Assembly: GCF_000504285.1 (NCBI RefSeq)
Contig: NZ_KI632511.1
Coordinates: forward strand, 8,476,154-8,540,153
Direction of reading: 5' to 3'
DNA: 64,000 nucleotides
Source of the DNA: Actinospica robiniae DSM 44927
Lineage (GTDB): Bacteria > Actinomycetota > Actinomycetes > Streptomycetales > Catenulisporaceae
Below the pieces are notes generated by a model. That model made no database searches. It was given only the letters and a program-made list of their open reading frames with translations, and had not been told where the DNA came from. The translations under genes were made by a program, and so were the position numbers. Below, in pieces: positions 18,501 through 27,507 of the stretch (positions are counted from its first letter, which is position 1; each line of letters begins with the position of its first letter).

Positions 18501-20047
18501 TGCCGGCCCGGTGGCCGACCAACCGGGAAGCTGCACGGGCTGCCGGGCTGGCGGATGAGACCGCGGTCAACGCCGCGCTTCCACACGCGGTCCGGAAGTG
18601 GCGTGCCCTGCCGTGGATGGAGCAGGTCCGCAACGACATACACGACCTGCTGCTTCGGGCAGGGCGCGTGATGACGGCGGCCGAGCTCACTGCTGAACTG
18701 CGTGCCCAGGCCGGAGCAGGCACTGCCGACCGGGACCTGGCGCTGTGCTACGCCTCTGCCGTGGTCAGGGCCGGGTTGTGGGTGGAGAACGACCGGGAGG
18801 ACTCGCGATTTGGCGAAACCCGACGTGACGGGATGGTATACGTCGCTATTGAGGCGTCGGCCGGATCATCCACGCCCCAACCGGCGATGGCGGATCTCGT
18901 CGGCTACGCCCACGAATTGGGGCGGTCCGCTGACCAGGCCGTAGGTAACGAACCGCTCCCAAGCGTGGCGGCGGTACGAGCGCTGTTGCGCGCGGTGCCG
19001 GTCGCCGAGCACCTAGCGCCGCTCAGCGAAGGACGCCTGGTCTCCCTGGCCGCTGCGGCGTCAAGGGAGGCGCATGCCTCGCCACGTGGCGATCTGTATC
19101 CGCGCCAACTGCCCTTGGACCGCGCCCTGCGCCTTTCCCAGGCTGCCGTTGGCGTGGGGCATGCGCCCGGTGTGACGGTGAACGACCTGCTCGCCCGCGT
19201 CCGTGTCCGGTTCCCGGAACTCGGCTTCGGTGACGTAACCTACACTCAGCTCGAGCAAGCGCTCAAGGACGCGGGCTACCCCCTGCATTACGACGTAGCT
19301 GCCCGAGTGTTCCGGGGTCCGCAGCGGTCGGCGCTCGCGGCCACCGCCACGCCCGGGCGCACCTCGACCAACCTCGCCGGAACGCCGGCGACCGCCCGGC
19401 ACGCTGCGCTGCAGCGACTGGCCGAAGCTGTGGAGTTCGGCGGTTTCCGGGCGCTGACCGTGCACGTCGGACAGTTGCCCGGCGTAGCCACCGGGGTCGC
19501 GGCCAGGCACGCAGTGCATGCCATCGACGTCAACGCTTCCTTCCTGACCACGTTCCGCACGCTTGCCGAGGAGAAGGGACAGGACTGGGCCAAGGTGTTG
19601 CGCGTGGACGGGAGGCTGCGGGTCAGCAGCGAAGCTCTGGCACGCACGCAGGCGCCGAGCGCCTACGCCGGATACGTGACCGAGGTCTTCTCGCGCTTGC
19701 ACGCGGCTTGGCGCGACGCGGCAGGCGGCCCTGCAGCGCATACGACATTGTTTCTGCACAACGCCGGGTTGCTGGCACGGTACTGGGATCTCGGCGGCCG
19801 GGAACTCCTGACGGAGCTTCAGCAGGTTGCACGGCGCGCAGGCACCTCGCCCCACGGCCTGTGGCTGCTCTGCGCCGCGGAAAACGCCGCGCGCACCCCT
19901 CAGCTCGACGGCAGGACGGTCGAGACAATTATCCCGGACGGTGAATGGATCGTGCTCGGCCGTGCCGCCGCCGAGGTGCTTCGCGGCGTGAACGAACCGC
20001 CGGCAGGAGACAATGAGGAGCCGCGCAAGAGCGGCGCGAACGAGTGA
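15590..20047 (+). CDS. pglW: BREX-2 serine/threonine kinase PglW
   Basis: PglW is the kinase of the phage growth limitation/BREX type 2 system. About 1485 residues, normal for the family. The layout is an N-terminal NERD nuclease-related domain (about 35-180, with NECDLFIATPGGLYLVELKG), a first kinase-like domain (about 235-500), a second kinase domain (about 530-790) and a long C-terminal region. The second kinase has a glycine loop (GTGGTGKV), Lys in HVLKVAL, the catalytic loop HRDIKPDN (near 660) and DFS in place of DFG. The first has HRTLAARS and IDWQ in place of HRD and DFG, so it is probably a pseudokinase. GTG 15590 is preferred because GGGGAGGGG precedes it and a terminator lies within the longer frame from 15380. 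Its stop overlaps the pglX start. Confidence 0.93.
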   Translation: MTQGPDRLASRWTQLAQSSYSWEQEGLSHIRSFMPDAPPYRAVALFSFTALSGRINECDLFIATPGGLYLVELKGHPGRITNRGADWTSRFTGSDGRAHTLHQHNPLHATDLKCKELRDRLKKAAKQLRLNIQIPWIEPAVFLSSPDLESHLDEGERIKVFGRDDRSTGLPRIWADLLGRAPQSVQSRISESFTDELPKLLHQIGVAAARAHLKFGDDWLLEPKPLDQGPTWEDRLARRTGLADEQGRVRIYLTEEDASEQARTAVVRAAEREYNVLQGLRHRGIAEAWYWSTHKAGPAILFRHSAEDLRLDRYLTIYEEQLDFETRLGLVRQLAEALRYAHRRSLYHRTLAARSIYVSAGREGAHPVLRVIDWQTAARDFSSTAMSRIKSLGRDAVTGRHLAEGAGMFLAPEFSAEYPDPAALDVYGLGAVGYLILTGQPPARSEGELLARLEQEQGLHPAALVDGLGQDADQLIYDSTRFSADDRLESVDEFLDRLAEIERGLGEEAVAAQAPVRYVDPLEARPGDWLDEELFVKLELGTGGTGKVLLVERLREDDEGEVQISTHVLKVALNQTDATDRLRAEADALRKVGGGQIVRLVKGPFELQERRTVLLMQYAGERTLGRELREKGRLPYVRLQNFSDNLFHALGVLERDEVVHRDIKPDNLGVFKIPRNDERELLLFDFSLSDRPATDLTSGTTGYLDPFLSPRGERTRFDAHAERYAAAVTLHQMASGERPIWGNGAVDPKSLTDEYPTISSEQFLEPLRDGLTEFFRRALHRDADRRFDSCGEMYRAWRRVFTEAERTTPQVASGQERPSGSAQEVAAQRDAAAAAADLAAALDVAGLSPAALDVAQALGASTVGGLLGVPQHLINTERGAGTLAKRELNKRYREWATRLRGAPPSIAEVSDTQPSDAQDTESPSATASERKPVDVMARDLVDALGGSRHIPVMRAFLGLPDPDAGQSPSALPARWPTNREAARAAGLADETAVNAALPHAVRKWRALPWMEQVRNDIHDLLLRAGRVMTAAELTAELRAQAGAGTADRDLALCYASAVVRAGLWVENDREDSRFGETRRDGMVYVAIEASAGSSTPQPAMADLVGYAHELGRSADQAVGNEPLPSVAAVRALLRAVPVAEHLAPLSEGRLVSLAAAASREAHASPRGDLYPRQLPLDRALRLSQAAVGVGHAPGVTVNDLLARVRVRFPELGFGDVTYTQLEQALKDAGYPLHYDVAARVFRGPQRSALAATATPGRTSTNLAGTPATARHAALQRLAEAVEFGGFRALTVHVGQLPGVATGVAARHAVHAIDVNASFLTTFRTLAEEKGQDWAKVLRVDGRLRVSSEALARTQAPSAYAGYVTEVFSRLHAAWRDAAGGPAAHTTLFLHNAGLLARYWDLGGRELLTELQQVARRAGTSPHGLWLLCAAENAARTPQLDGRTVETIIPDGEWIVLGRAAAEVLRGVNEPPAGDNEEPRKSGANE

Positions 20048-23000
20048 CAACCGGCGAAAGGCGTGTTGTGGTGACCAGCGGGCATGGACGGGTCTCGGCT
20101 GTGAAAGCTCGCACTGCGGAGCTTCTTCGGGATCTCCAGCAGCAAGTCAGGCTGCTCGAGACGGACCTGGAGCGCCGCGCCGCGGACAAGCGAGAGCCGT
20201 TTGCCGCGCAACTGGCTGCCGAGCATGCAGAGGCTGTGGCCAGGCGGCGTGTCGATGACGGCTACACGGACTGGCTCGCCGAGCGGATTGCGCAGGTCGC
20301 CGCCGCCTGGGTACTCGGCTGTGTGTTCGTGCGCTTTGCGGAGGACAACGAACTGGTCGACGACGTCTACCTCGCCGGCCCCGGCGAACGGCTCGCGAAA
20401 GCAGAGCAGACGCACGAGAGCTACGTGCAGGCAAACCCGAACGACAACGACCGGGACTACCTGATCGCGGCGCTCGCGTACTTCAAGGACCAGTCGGACG
20501 CCACGAGGGCGATTCTCGATGAGAACCACAGCCCGATTTGGTCTATTACGCCGAGCTACGAGGCGGCGGATGCCCTGATCCGGTTCTGGCGTCGACGCGG
20601 CCCGGACGGCGAGATCGTGCACCGCTTCGATGGACGAGACGAGAATGGCCGGCTGGACACGCGCTTCCTCGGCGACTTGTACGAGTACATGTCCGAGTAC
20701 GCGCAGAAGAAATACGCGCTGCGGCAAACACCGGTTTTCGTCGAGGAGTTCATCCTGGACTTGACGCTCGAGCCTGCGTTGGAGGACTTCCCGCTCCACG
20801 GGTTCCGCGCGATCGACCCCGCGTGCGGCTCGGGCCACTTCCTTTTGGGGCTCTTTCACCGGCTGCTCGCACACTGGGAGCGGCTCGAACCGGGCACGAG
20901 CCGGGTCGAACTCGTGCGGCGTGCGTTCTATAGCGTGCACGGCTGTGATCGCAACCCGCACGCGGCGGCGATCGCTCGATTCCGCCTGCACCTGGCGGCC
21001 CTCGACGCAGCGGGCGCAAAGAAGCTGTCCGAAGACCATGGGTTCCGGCCCGTCATCGCCGTGGGCGACTCATTGCTGGCGGGAGGCGACAGCGCCGGGA
21101 AGCAAGGCAGTATCGTCGAGGAAACGAATGAGTTCGAGTTCTGGGTTGAAGACACCCAGTTCTACATCGAACGGCACCGTCTGCTTGAACGAGGCTCCTA
21201 CCACGCCGTGGTGGCGAACCCGCCGTACATCACTGTGCGTGACAAGATGGAGAGCGAGCGCTACCGGGAGACATTCGGAAAGGTCTGCTACCGTCAGTAC
21301 TCGCTGGCGGTACCGTTCGCAGTGCGCCTGTTCCAATTGGCCGTGCGCGGCGATCGAACTCACCCCTCCGGCCATATCGGACAGATTACCGCGAACTCGT
21401 TCATGAAACGCGAATTCGGCAAGATCCTGGTCCAAGAGAACTTCGCAAAACATGTCGAGCTCACCAAAATCATCGACACATCCGGCGCGTATATCCCGGG
21501 CCACGGCACGCCGACCGTCATCCTCATTGGGAGGAACCAGCACCCATACAAGGACATCCCGATTCGTGCGGTGCTCGGTGTCCGAGGCGAGCCTGGGCAA
21601 CCGGAAGACCCTCAGGATGGCCTTGTCTGGAACGCCATCGTGCGTCAGGTGGGCAAGGAAGGCAGCGCATCGGACTACGTCACGGTTGAGGACGTGACAC
21701 GCGGGCACTGGGCGACCCATCCGTGGTCTGTCAGCGGCGGCGGGGCGGGGGACCTGTTCAGCGATATTGTGACCGCTGGCGTCGCTACCGTTGGGGACCG
21801 ATGCGTGGCAATCGGCCGCACGACACACACGGGAAGTGACGAATCGTACTTCGCACCACCGAAAGCCTGGCAGCGGCTCGGAGTAGATCGCGCTCACGTG
21901 GTCGACCTCGTCGAAGGCGACGTAGTACGCGACTGGCACCTTGACCCGGCGACCGAAGCGCTCTTTCCGTATGGCTCCGATCTGAAGGCAGGCCTTGGCG
22001 ATCAGGCCATGGAGCAGCTGCTTTGGATGCAGCGCGTTGGATTGAGTGGCCGTGTGGAACTCGGTGGCACTCACGAGGAAGTCGGTCTCACCTGGTTCGA
22101 ATGGAGCCGCTGGCATCCTGAGCGATTTACTGTTCCGCTTGGACTTGCCTTTGCATTTGTCTCGACTCACAACCATTTTGTCCTCGACCGGGGTGGGCGT
22201 GTATTCAATCGATCCGCACCAGTCATCAAACTGCCGCTCGGGGGGACGGAAGACCGACACCTGGAACTACTGGGTATCCTGAATTCGTCAACAGCGTGCT
22301 TCTGGCTCAAGCAAGTGTGCCAGGGGAAGGGAAACAGAGGCGGTGAACGGTCTACAGGGCGATGGGAGTGGGAGGAGTACTTCGAGTTCAGCGGGACTAA
22401 GCTCCGGAGCTTCCCCCTACCGAAGAGCCTGCCCCTAGAATACGGCAGGGTACTCGATTCCCTCGCAGGGCAGCTCGCCGCCGTCGAGCCAAAGAGTGTC
22501 TGCATCGAAGGCGTGCCCACGCGGGAGGCCTTAAATCGCGCCCGCGTGACCCACGAGGTTCTCCGCACGCGGATAATCGCGCTTCAGGAAGAGCTCGACT
22601 GGTTCACCTACGGCTTGTACGGCTTGCTCACGCAGAAGCAGATCCTGAGCGTCATAGCGCCTGACCTTGCAGACGTCGCCGGCATTAGGTTGGGCGAGCG
22701 TGCCTTCGAGATCGTGCTTGCCGCTGGAAAGGAAGACACTCAGTGGTTTGCTCGACATGGTTCAGCACCGGTCACTGAAATCCCCAGGCATTGGCCGGAG
22801 TGGTACCGCGCGATCGTGCAGGCCAGGGTTGATCTCATCTCAAAGAATCCGAACATCAATCTCATCGAACGGCCCGAGTACAAGCGCCGTTGGTCGCTCG
22901 AGCCGTGGGAAAGGCGTGAGGCTGAAGCGCTGCGCGGCTGGCTGCTAGACCGCACCGAGGACGAGGATCTGTGGTACACGCGAGTCGGTGGTCATGCAGC

Positions 23001-23643
23001 GCCGCGCCCGCTGACGATCAACCAGCTTGCGGACCGGCTGCGGCGTTCGGATGAGTTCGTGTCTGTCGCCGAACTGTACGCGCAATCCATCGGCAAAGTG
23101 GATGTGTCCCTTGAGAAACTGCTGACCGATCTTGTCTCAACGGAACACGTGCCGTATCTCGCGCGCCTGTGCTACAAGGCCACTGGGCTACGCAAGCGGG
23201 CACGATGGGAGGCCGTCTGGGAAGCGCAGCGCGAGGAGGACCGGATCGGTGTGCACCGTACCGTCGAGGCCCCGCCGAAGTACTCGTCTGCGGACTTCGC
23301 CAAGCACTCGTACTGGGCCCAGCGCGGCAAGCTCGATGTGCCGAAGGAACGGTTCGTCAGCTATCCCGACGCTTCGCCGTCCGGAGATGGCTCGCTGTTG
23401 CTCGGCTGGGCTGGCTGGAACCGCAGGGACCAGGCCCAAGCCCTGGTGAGTACCTTCACCGAGCGGGTTGAACAAGACGGCATCGTCCTTCCAGATCTCC
23501 TCGTCGGCCTCGAGGAGATCATGCCGTGGATCGCGCAGTGGCACGCCGACTACGATGCGGACTGGGGTGGCTACCCCGCCCAGGAGTTCACGGCCTTCCT
23601 GGATGAGCAACACGCCAAGCACGGACATGGAGGGGTGGGCTGA
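20044..23643 (+). CDS. pglX: BREX-2 adenine-specific DNA methyltransferase PglX
   Basis: PglX is the modification enzyme of type 2 BREX, expected to methylate adenine at a non-palindromic host site and mark self DNA. About 1199 residues. The N-terminal region is helical; motif I (DPACGSGHF, near residue 258) binds S-adenosylmethionine, and the N6-adenine catalytic motif NPPY lies near 392 (VVANPPYIT). The C-terminal half should hold the target-recognition region. It overlaps the pglW stop by 4 bp (GTGA), so translation is coupled. GTGs at 20068 and 20071, behind AAAGG, are alternative starts. pglY follows after 2 bp. Confidence 0.95.
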   Translation: MTTGERRVVVTSGHGRVSAVKARTAELLRDLQQQVRLLETDLERRAADKREPFAAQLAAEHAEAVARRRVDDGYTDWLAERIAQVAAAWVLGCVFVRFAEDNELVDDVYLAGPGERLAKAEQTHESYVQANPNDNDRDYLIAALAYFKDQSDATRAILDENHSPIWSITPSYEAADALIRFWRRRGPDGEIVHRFDGRDENGRLDTRFLGDLYEYMSEYAQKKYALRQTPVFVEEFILDLTLEPALEDFPLHGFRAIDPACGSGHFLLGLFHRLLAHWERLEPGTSRVELVRRAFYSVHGCDRNPHAAAIARFRLHLAALDAAGAKKLSEDHGFRPVIAVGDSLLAGGDSAGKQGSIVEETNEFEFWVEDTQFYIERHRLLERGSYHAVVANPPYITVRDKMESERYRETFGKVCYRQYSLAVPFAVRLFQLAVRGDRTHPSGHIGQITANSFMKREFGKILVQENFAKHVELTKIIDTSGAYIPGHGTPTVILIGRNQHPYKDIPIRAVLGVRGEPGQPEDPQDGLVWNAIVRQVGKEGSASDYVTVEDVTRGHWATHPWSVSGGGAGDLFSDIVTAGVATVGDRCVAIGRTTHTGSDESYFAPPKAWQRLGVDRAHVVDLVEGDVVRDWHLDPATEALFPYGSDLKAGLGDQAMEQLLWMQRVGLSGRVELGGTHEEVGLTWFEWSRWHPERFTVPLGLAFAFVSTHNHFVLDRGGRVFNRSAPVIKLPLGGTEDRHLELLGILNSSTACFWLKQVCQGKGNRGGERSTGRWEWEEYFEFSGTKLRSFPLPKSLPLEYGRVLDSLAGQLAAVEPKSVCIEGVPTREALNRARVTHEVLRTRIIALQEELDWFTYGLYGLLTQKQILSVIAPDLADVAGIRLGERAFEIVLAAGKEDTQWFARHGSAPVTEIPRHWPEWYRAIVQARVDLISKNPNINLIERPEYKRRWSLEPWERREAEALRGWLLDRTEDEDLWYTRVGGHAAPRPLTINQLADRLRRSDEFVSVAELYAQSIGKVDVSLEKLLTDLVSTEHVPYLARLCYKATGLRKRARWEAVWEAQREEDRIGVHRTVEAPPKYSSADFAKHSYWAQRGKLDVPKERFVSYPDASPSGDGSLLLGWAGWNRRDQAQALVSTFTERVEQDGIVLPDLLVGLEEIMPWIAQWHADYDADWGGYPAQEFTAFLDEQHAKHGHGGVG

Positions 23644-23645
23644 AC

Positions 23646-26600
23646 ATGGGTAACGGCTCTGGAACCAAGGTGCTGCGCGACGTCCTCGAGATCAGAGATG
23701 ACGTGCACTCCGGCGACTTCAAGGTGGAGTTGACCGCCGGAGTCGCCGACGAGGCCAAGACCAAGCAGCTTATCGACGAGTACGTGGTTACCGATCAGTT
23801 GCGCAAGGCGTTCGCCGACGCGTTGAATCTGGTCAAAGCCGCCTATACCACGCGCACCTCGCACGCCGCGTACCTGCACGGCTCGTTCGGATCCGGGAAG
23901 TCCCATTTCCTGACGGTTCTCCATGCGGTGCTGAACAACGACACCGATGCCCGGGCGAAGGCTGGCCTCCAGCCTGTCATCGCGGACCACGACTCATGGC
24001 TGCGTGGACGCAGCTTCCTGATGGTGCCTTACCACCTCGTTGGCGCCACTGACATCACCTCGGCGCTGCTCAGCGGTTACGTGCGCACCGTAGGCGAGAA
24101 GCACGATAAGGCGCCGACGCCAGCGGTCTACCGGGACCAGCAGTTGATGGCCGACGCGCGGCGCCAGCGGCAGTTTTTCGGCGATGACGCCCTGTTCGCG
24201 CAATGGCTCGGCGGTGGTTCCAGGCAACACCCGGCGGCCGCGGGCAGGGCGGCGCCAGACGACGACCTCGAGCCGTTGGATGCCTCCGCGCCCGGCGCCG
24301 CTTCACAGTCTTGGTTGGCCGCCGACCTCGACACCGCCCTCGACGAGCACACCCCACCCGGCGACGCCACGCGCGGCCGCTTAGTACAGGCGCTGCTGGA
24401 TGGGCCGCTGAGCAGTTACAAGTCCGCGGTTCACGGCGCGGACGGCGGGTTTGTCTCGCTCGATGACGGTCTGTCCGCGATCTCGCACCATGCCCAGAGC
24501 CTCGGCTACGACGGGATCGTGCTTTTCCTCGATGAACTGATCCTGTGGCTCCAAGCCCACCTGGGTGAGCGCACGTTCATCAACACCCAGGTGCAACTGC
24601 TGGTCAAGCTCATCGAGTCGGCCAACAACGACCGGCCGATCCCGATCGTGGCGTTCGTCTCGCGGCAGCGGAACCTGTCGGTGTTGATCGGCGAGGACAT
24701 CGTCGGCGCGGACGTGAAGAACCTCGAGGCCCAGGCCAACTACTTGGCAGAGCGATTCGACGTGATCGAGCTCGAAGACCGGAATTTGCCGGCGATCATC
24801 CGGGAGCGGGTGCTGCGTCGTCGGCCGGGAGGCGAGTCGGCGATCGACGCCGCTTTCGACGCGGTGGAGACGGCCGGCGCCAAGGACCGCGACATCCTCC
24901 TCGACGCGCACGGCGCCACGCAGGCGGACTGGGATGACTTCCGCAGCGTCTACCCGCTGACTCCCGCTCTGCTCAACACTCTGGTCGCGATCTCCAATGC
25001 GCTTCAGCGAGAGCGCTCTGGGCTCAAGCTCGTCTACGAATTGCTCCGCAACAACGCCGAGACGCCACTTGGCAATCCGATCCCGCTGGGCGAGTTGTGG
25101 GATGTGCTCACCGCGCGCACCGGTGCACCGTTCACCGACCGGCTCAAGACAGAGGCCGAACGCGCCCAGAAGCTTCACGGGGAGGTTGTGCGAACCCTGC
25201 AGGAGCGCTACCAGGGCGATCCCGACGACACGCGGCTGCGTCAGGACGACCTGCTGATCAAGACGCTGCTGCTATCGGCGCTCGCCCCAGACGTGCCGGC
25301 GCTTCGCCAGTTGACCGGCGGGAAGCTGGCTGCGCTCAACTACGGCGTACTCACCTCGCGGCTGACCAGCGCCGGTAGCGCGGCCGTCAAACGGATGCGC
25401 GAGTTGGCCGCGGAATTCTCCGGACAGATCCGCTCGGACGGCGACCAGGCCGATCCGGTGTTCACCGTGCACCTGTCCGATCTCGACGTCAAACCGCTGC
25501 TGGATGCCTGCGACGACGCCGACCGCCCGGGCTCGCGCCGCATCTGGGTCAAAAAGCTGCTGTGGGATGCATTCGGCGTACCGATGGACCAGACTGCCGA
25601 TGCGGAACAGCGCGCAGTCATTTGGCAGGGCACCCAGCGACGCGTCGAGTTCGTCTTCGGCAACGTCCGCGACTCCCATTCGGTAAGCAGCGGCCGATTC
25701 GAACCCGACACCGCTGGCCACATCAAGATCGTCATTGACTACCCCTTCGACGAGCCGGACCACTCGCCCAACGACGACAAGGCGCGGGTGGAGGCGATGG
25801 TGCGCGGCGGTACCAGCGCGCCGACGGTGGTGTGGCTGCCCGACTTCCTCTCGGTCAGCTGCACGAACCTGCTCGGAAGGCTGCTGCGCACCGAGTCGCT
25901 GCTGCGCGGCGACCGACTGGAAGAGGTCGCCAGCCACCTCTCGGCCGAGGACCGTCTACGGGTCAAGCAGCAGCTCCAGGTCAGCGCCGCGAACCTGACG
26001 CAGCAGCTTACCGAGGCGATCTTGCAGGCCTACGGCCTGGTCAAGGGCGAGGAGCGCAACATCGGCTCCACCGTGACCGACGGCGAGCACCTGCTGTCCC
26101 TGCTCCCCGGCCACCGTCCGGTACTCCGCAGGTCCGAGGGCTTCGAGAAGGCCATGCTGCGGATCGCGCAGGATCTGTTCACCGGCCTGCACCCGGGACA
26201 CCTTAACCTCGATCCGCAGGGCAAGGGCGATCTGGTCACGCTGCGCGACCTCAAGACCGTGCAGGCGCTCGTAGCTGCGGCGGTCGAGGACGGGTCGATG
26301 CGCACGGTCGTCGAGAGTTCCAAGCTGCTGCTCGCGCGGAGGATCGTGCACGGGCTCCAACTCGGCGAAGTGCACGACGGGCCGCTGAACGTTTCGACCG
26401 AGTGGCGCAGGCGCCTCGACCAGCAGGCTGCGAAGGCGGGCGTCGATCCAGGCGCTGACCTGAAGGTCGAACAGTTACGCGCCTGGCTCGGAGAGCTGGG
26501 GTTCACCGGGCTGGATCGCAACGCCTCGAACCTGATCATTTCCTGCTATGCGATGGTTGCGGACAAGACATGGGTCTACCACCAGTCCCCGGTCGCCGCG

Positions 26601-27503
26601 CCCGAGCTTGAGCGGATCGGCGAGGGCTACGCGCTACGTTCCCAGGAACTCCCGGACGAGCAGCAGTACACCGCAGCCTGTGCGAAGGCGGCCGGGGTGT
26701 TCGGTCTGAGGTTCCCGCCGGTACGCAACGCGCGCAACACCGCGCAGCTGGCCGCGGAGGTCCGGGCACAGGTCGGCCGTTATGAGGGGCCGGTGAAAAA
26801 CCTCTTGGACTCTCTCCGCGCCGACACGCACGCCGCGCTGCTCGGCCTGGAGGCCGGGAACGCCCGCACCACCTCGGTGACCGAGGCTGCCGAGCTTCTC
26901 GCGAAGCTCTCGCGGCACCACGACAAGGACAGCGATACGGCCCTGGTCGGGGAGCTTGCCACCCACGCCTACCCGGTCAGCGACCAGGTTATGGGCAACA
27001 CGATCAAATCCGCCCAGGAGGTCCTGACCGCGCTCGACGCGACCCAGTGGTCCATGGTGGAGATGGTTCGGGATATGGCCGAGCGCGCCGACGACATCGG
27101 CGAGCAGGCCCGGTCGCTGGCGAACCGGCTGACCAAGGCAGCAAACAGCGAGGAGTTCGTCGCCTCCCTGCCCGAGGCCCTGGCCGAGACGTACAACCGC
27201 GGCCTTGTCCTGCTTGGCGAGTCGCAGCGGCGCGCTGCCGTAGCGGTCGAGCGCGTCACGCCGCCCGCAGTACCGGACGGCCCGACGGTGCCGGATCCTG
27301 CGCCGCGCAACGCCGGCGATGTGCCGTTGCCCTTGGACGAGCAAGAGCTCGCTCCACGCCGCGCAAAGCGCGCGCGATCCGCGAGCATGCTCGAATCGAT
27401 TAGCCGGGACGTCCTGGCCGAGGCCAGCGCCTATGCCTCTGCGCATCCCGATGCGGTGATCGAGATCATGTGGCGCCCGGTCGTCGATGAAGAAGGAGCC
27501 TGA
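23646..27503 (+). CDS. pglY: BREX-2 P-loop ATPase PglY
   Basis: PglY is the large AAA-type ATPase of the Pgl/BREX-2 complex, equivalent in role to BrxC of type 1. It has about 1285 residues, with Walker A GSFGSGKSHF near residue 79 and Walker B VLFLDELILWL near 292. Long helical regions follow, and a low-complexity Pro-rich stretch occurs near 1205-1225. Its sequence and position between pglX and pglZ make the assignment firm. ATG 23646 is 2 bp after the pglX stop. Its end overlaps the possible ATG (27487) of pglZ. Confidence 0.94.
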   Translation: MGNGSGTKVLRDVLEIRDDVHSGDFKVELTAGVADEAKTKQLIDEYVVTDQLRKAFADALNLVKAAYTTRTSHAAYLHGSFGSGKSHFLTVLHAVLNNDTDARAKAGLQPVIADHDSWLRGRSFLMVPYHLVGATDITSALLSGYVRTVGEKHDKAPTPAVYRDQQLMADARRQRQFFGDDALFAQWLGGGSRQHPAAAGRAAPDDDLEPLDASAPGAASQSWLAADLDTALDEHTPPGDATRGRLVQALLDGPLSSYKSAVHGADGGFVSLDDGLSAISHHAQSLGYDGIVLFLDELILWLQAHLGERTFINTQVQLLVKLIESANNDRPIPIVAFVSRQRNLSVLIGEDIVGADVKNLEAQANYLAERFDVIELEDRNLPAIIRERVLRRRPGGESAIDAAFDAVETAGAKDRDILLDAHGATQADWDDFRSVYPLTPALLNTLVAISNALQRERSGLKLVYELLRNNAETPLGNPIPLGELWDVLTARTGAPFTDRLKTEAERAQKLHGEVVRTLQERYQGDPDDTRLRQDDLLIKTLLLSALAPDVPALRQLTGGKLAALNYGVLTSRLTSAGSAAVKRMRELAAEFSGQIRSDGDQADPVFTVHLSDLDVKPLLDACDDADRPGSRRIWVKKLLWDAFGVPMDQTADAEQRAVIWQGTQRRVEFVFGNVRDSHSVSSGRFEPDTAGHIKIVIDYPFDEPDHSPNDDKARVEAMVRGGTSAPTVVWLPDFLSVSCTNLLGRLLRTESLLRGDRLEEVASHLSAEDRLRVKQQLQVSAANLTQQLTEAILQAYGLVKGEERNIGSTVTDGEHLLSLLPGHRPVLRRSEGFEKAMLRIAQDLFTGLHPGHLNLDPQGKGDLVTLRDLKTVQALVAAAVEDGSMRTVVESSKLLLARRIVHGLQLGEVHDGPLNVSTEWRRRLDQQAAKAGVDPGADLKVEQLRAWLGELGFTGLDRNASNLIISCYAMVADKTWVYHQSPVAAPELERIGEGYALRSQELPDEQQYTAACAKAAGVFGLRFPPVRNARNTAQLAAEVRAQVGRYEGPVKNLLDSLRADTHAALLGLEAGNARTTSVTEAAELLAKLSRHHDKDSDTALVGELATHAYPVSDQVMGNTIKSAQEVLTALDATQWSMVEMVRDMAERADDIGEQARSLANRLTKAANSEEFVASLPEALAETYNRGLVLLGESQRRAAVAVERVTPPAVPDGPTVPDPAPRNAGDVPLPLDEQELAPRRAKRARSASMLESISRDVLAEASAYASAHPDAVIEIMWRPVVDEEGA

Positions 27504-27507
27504 TACG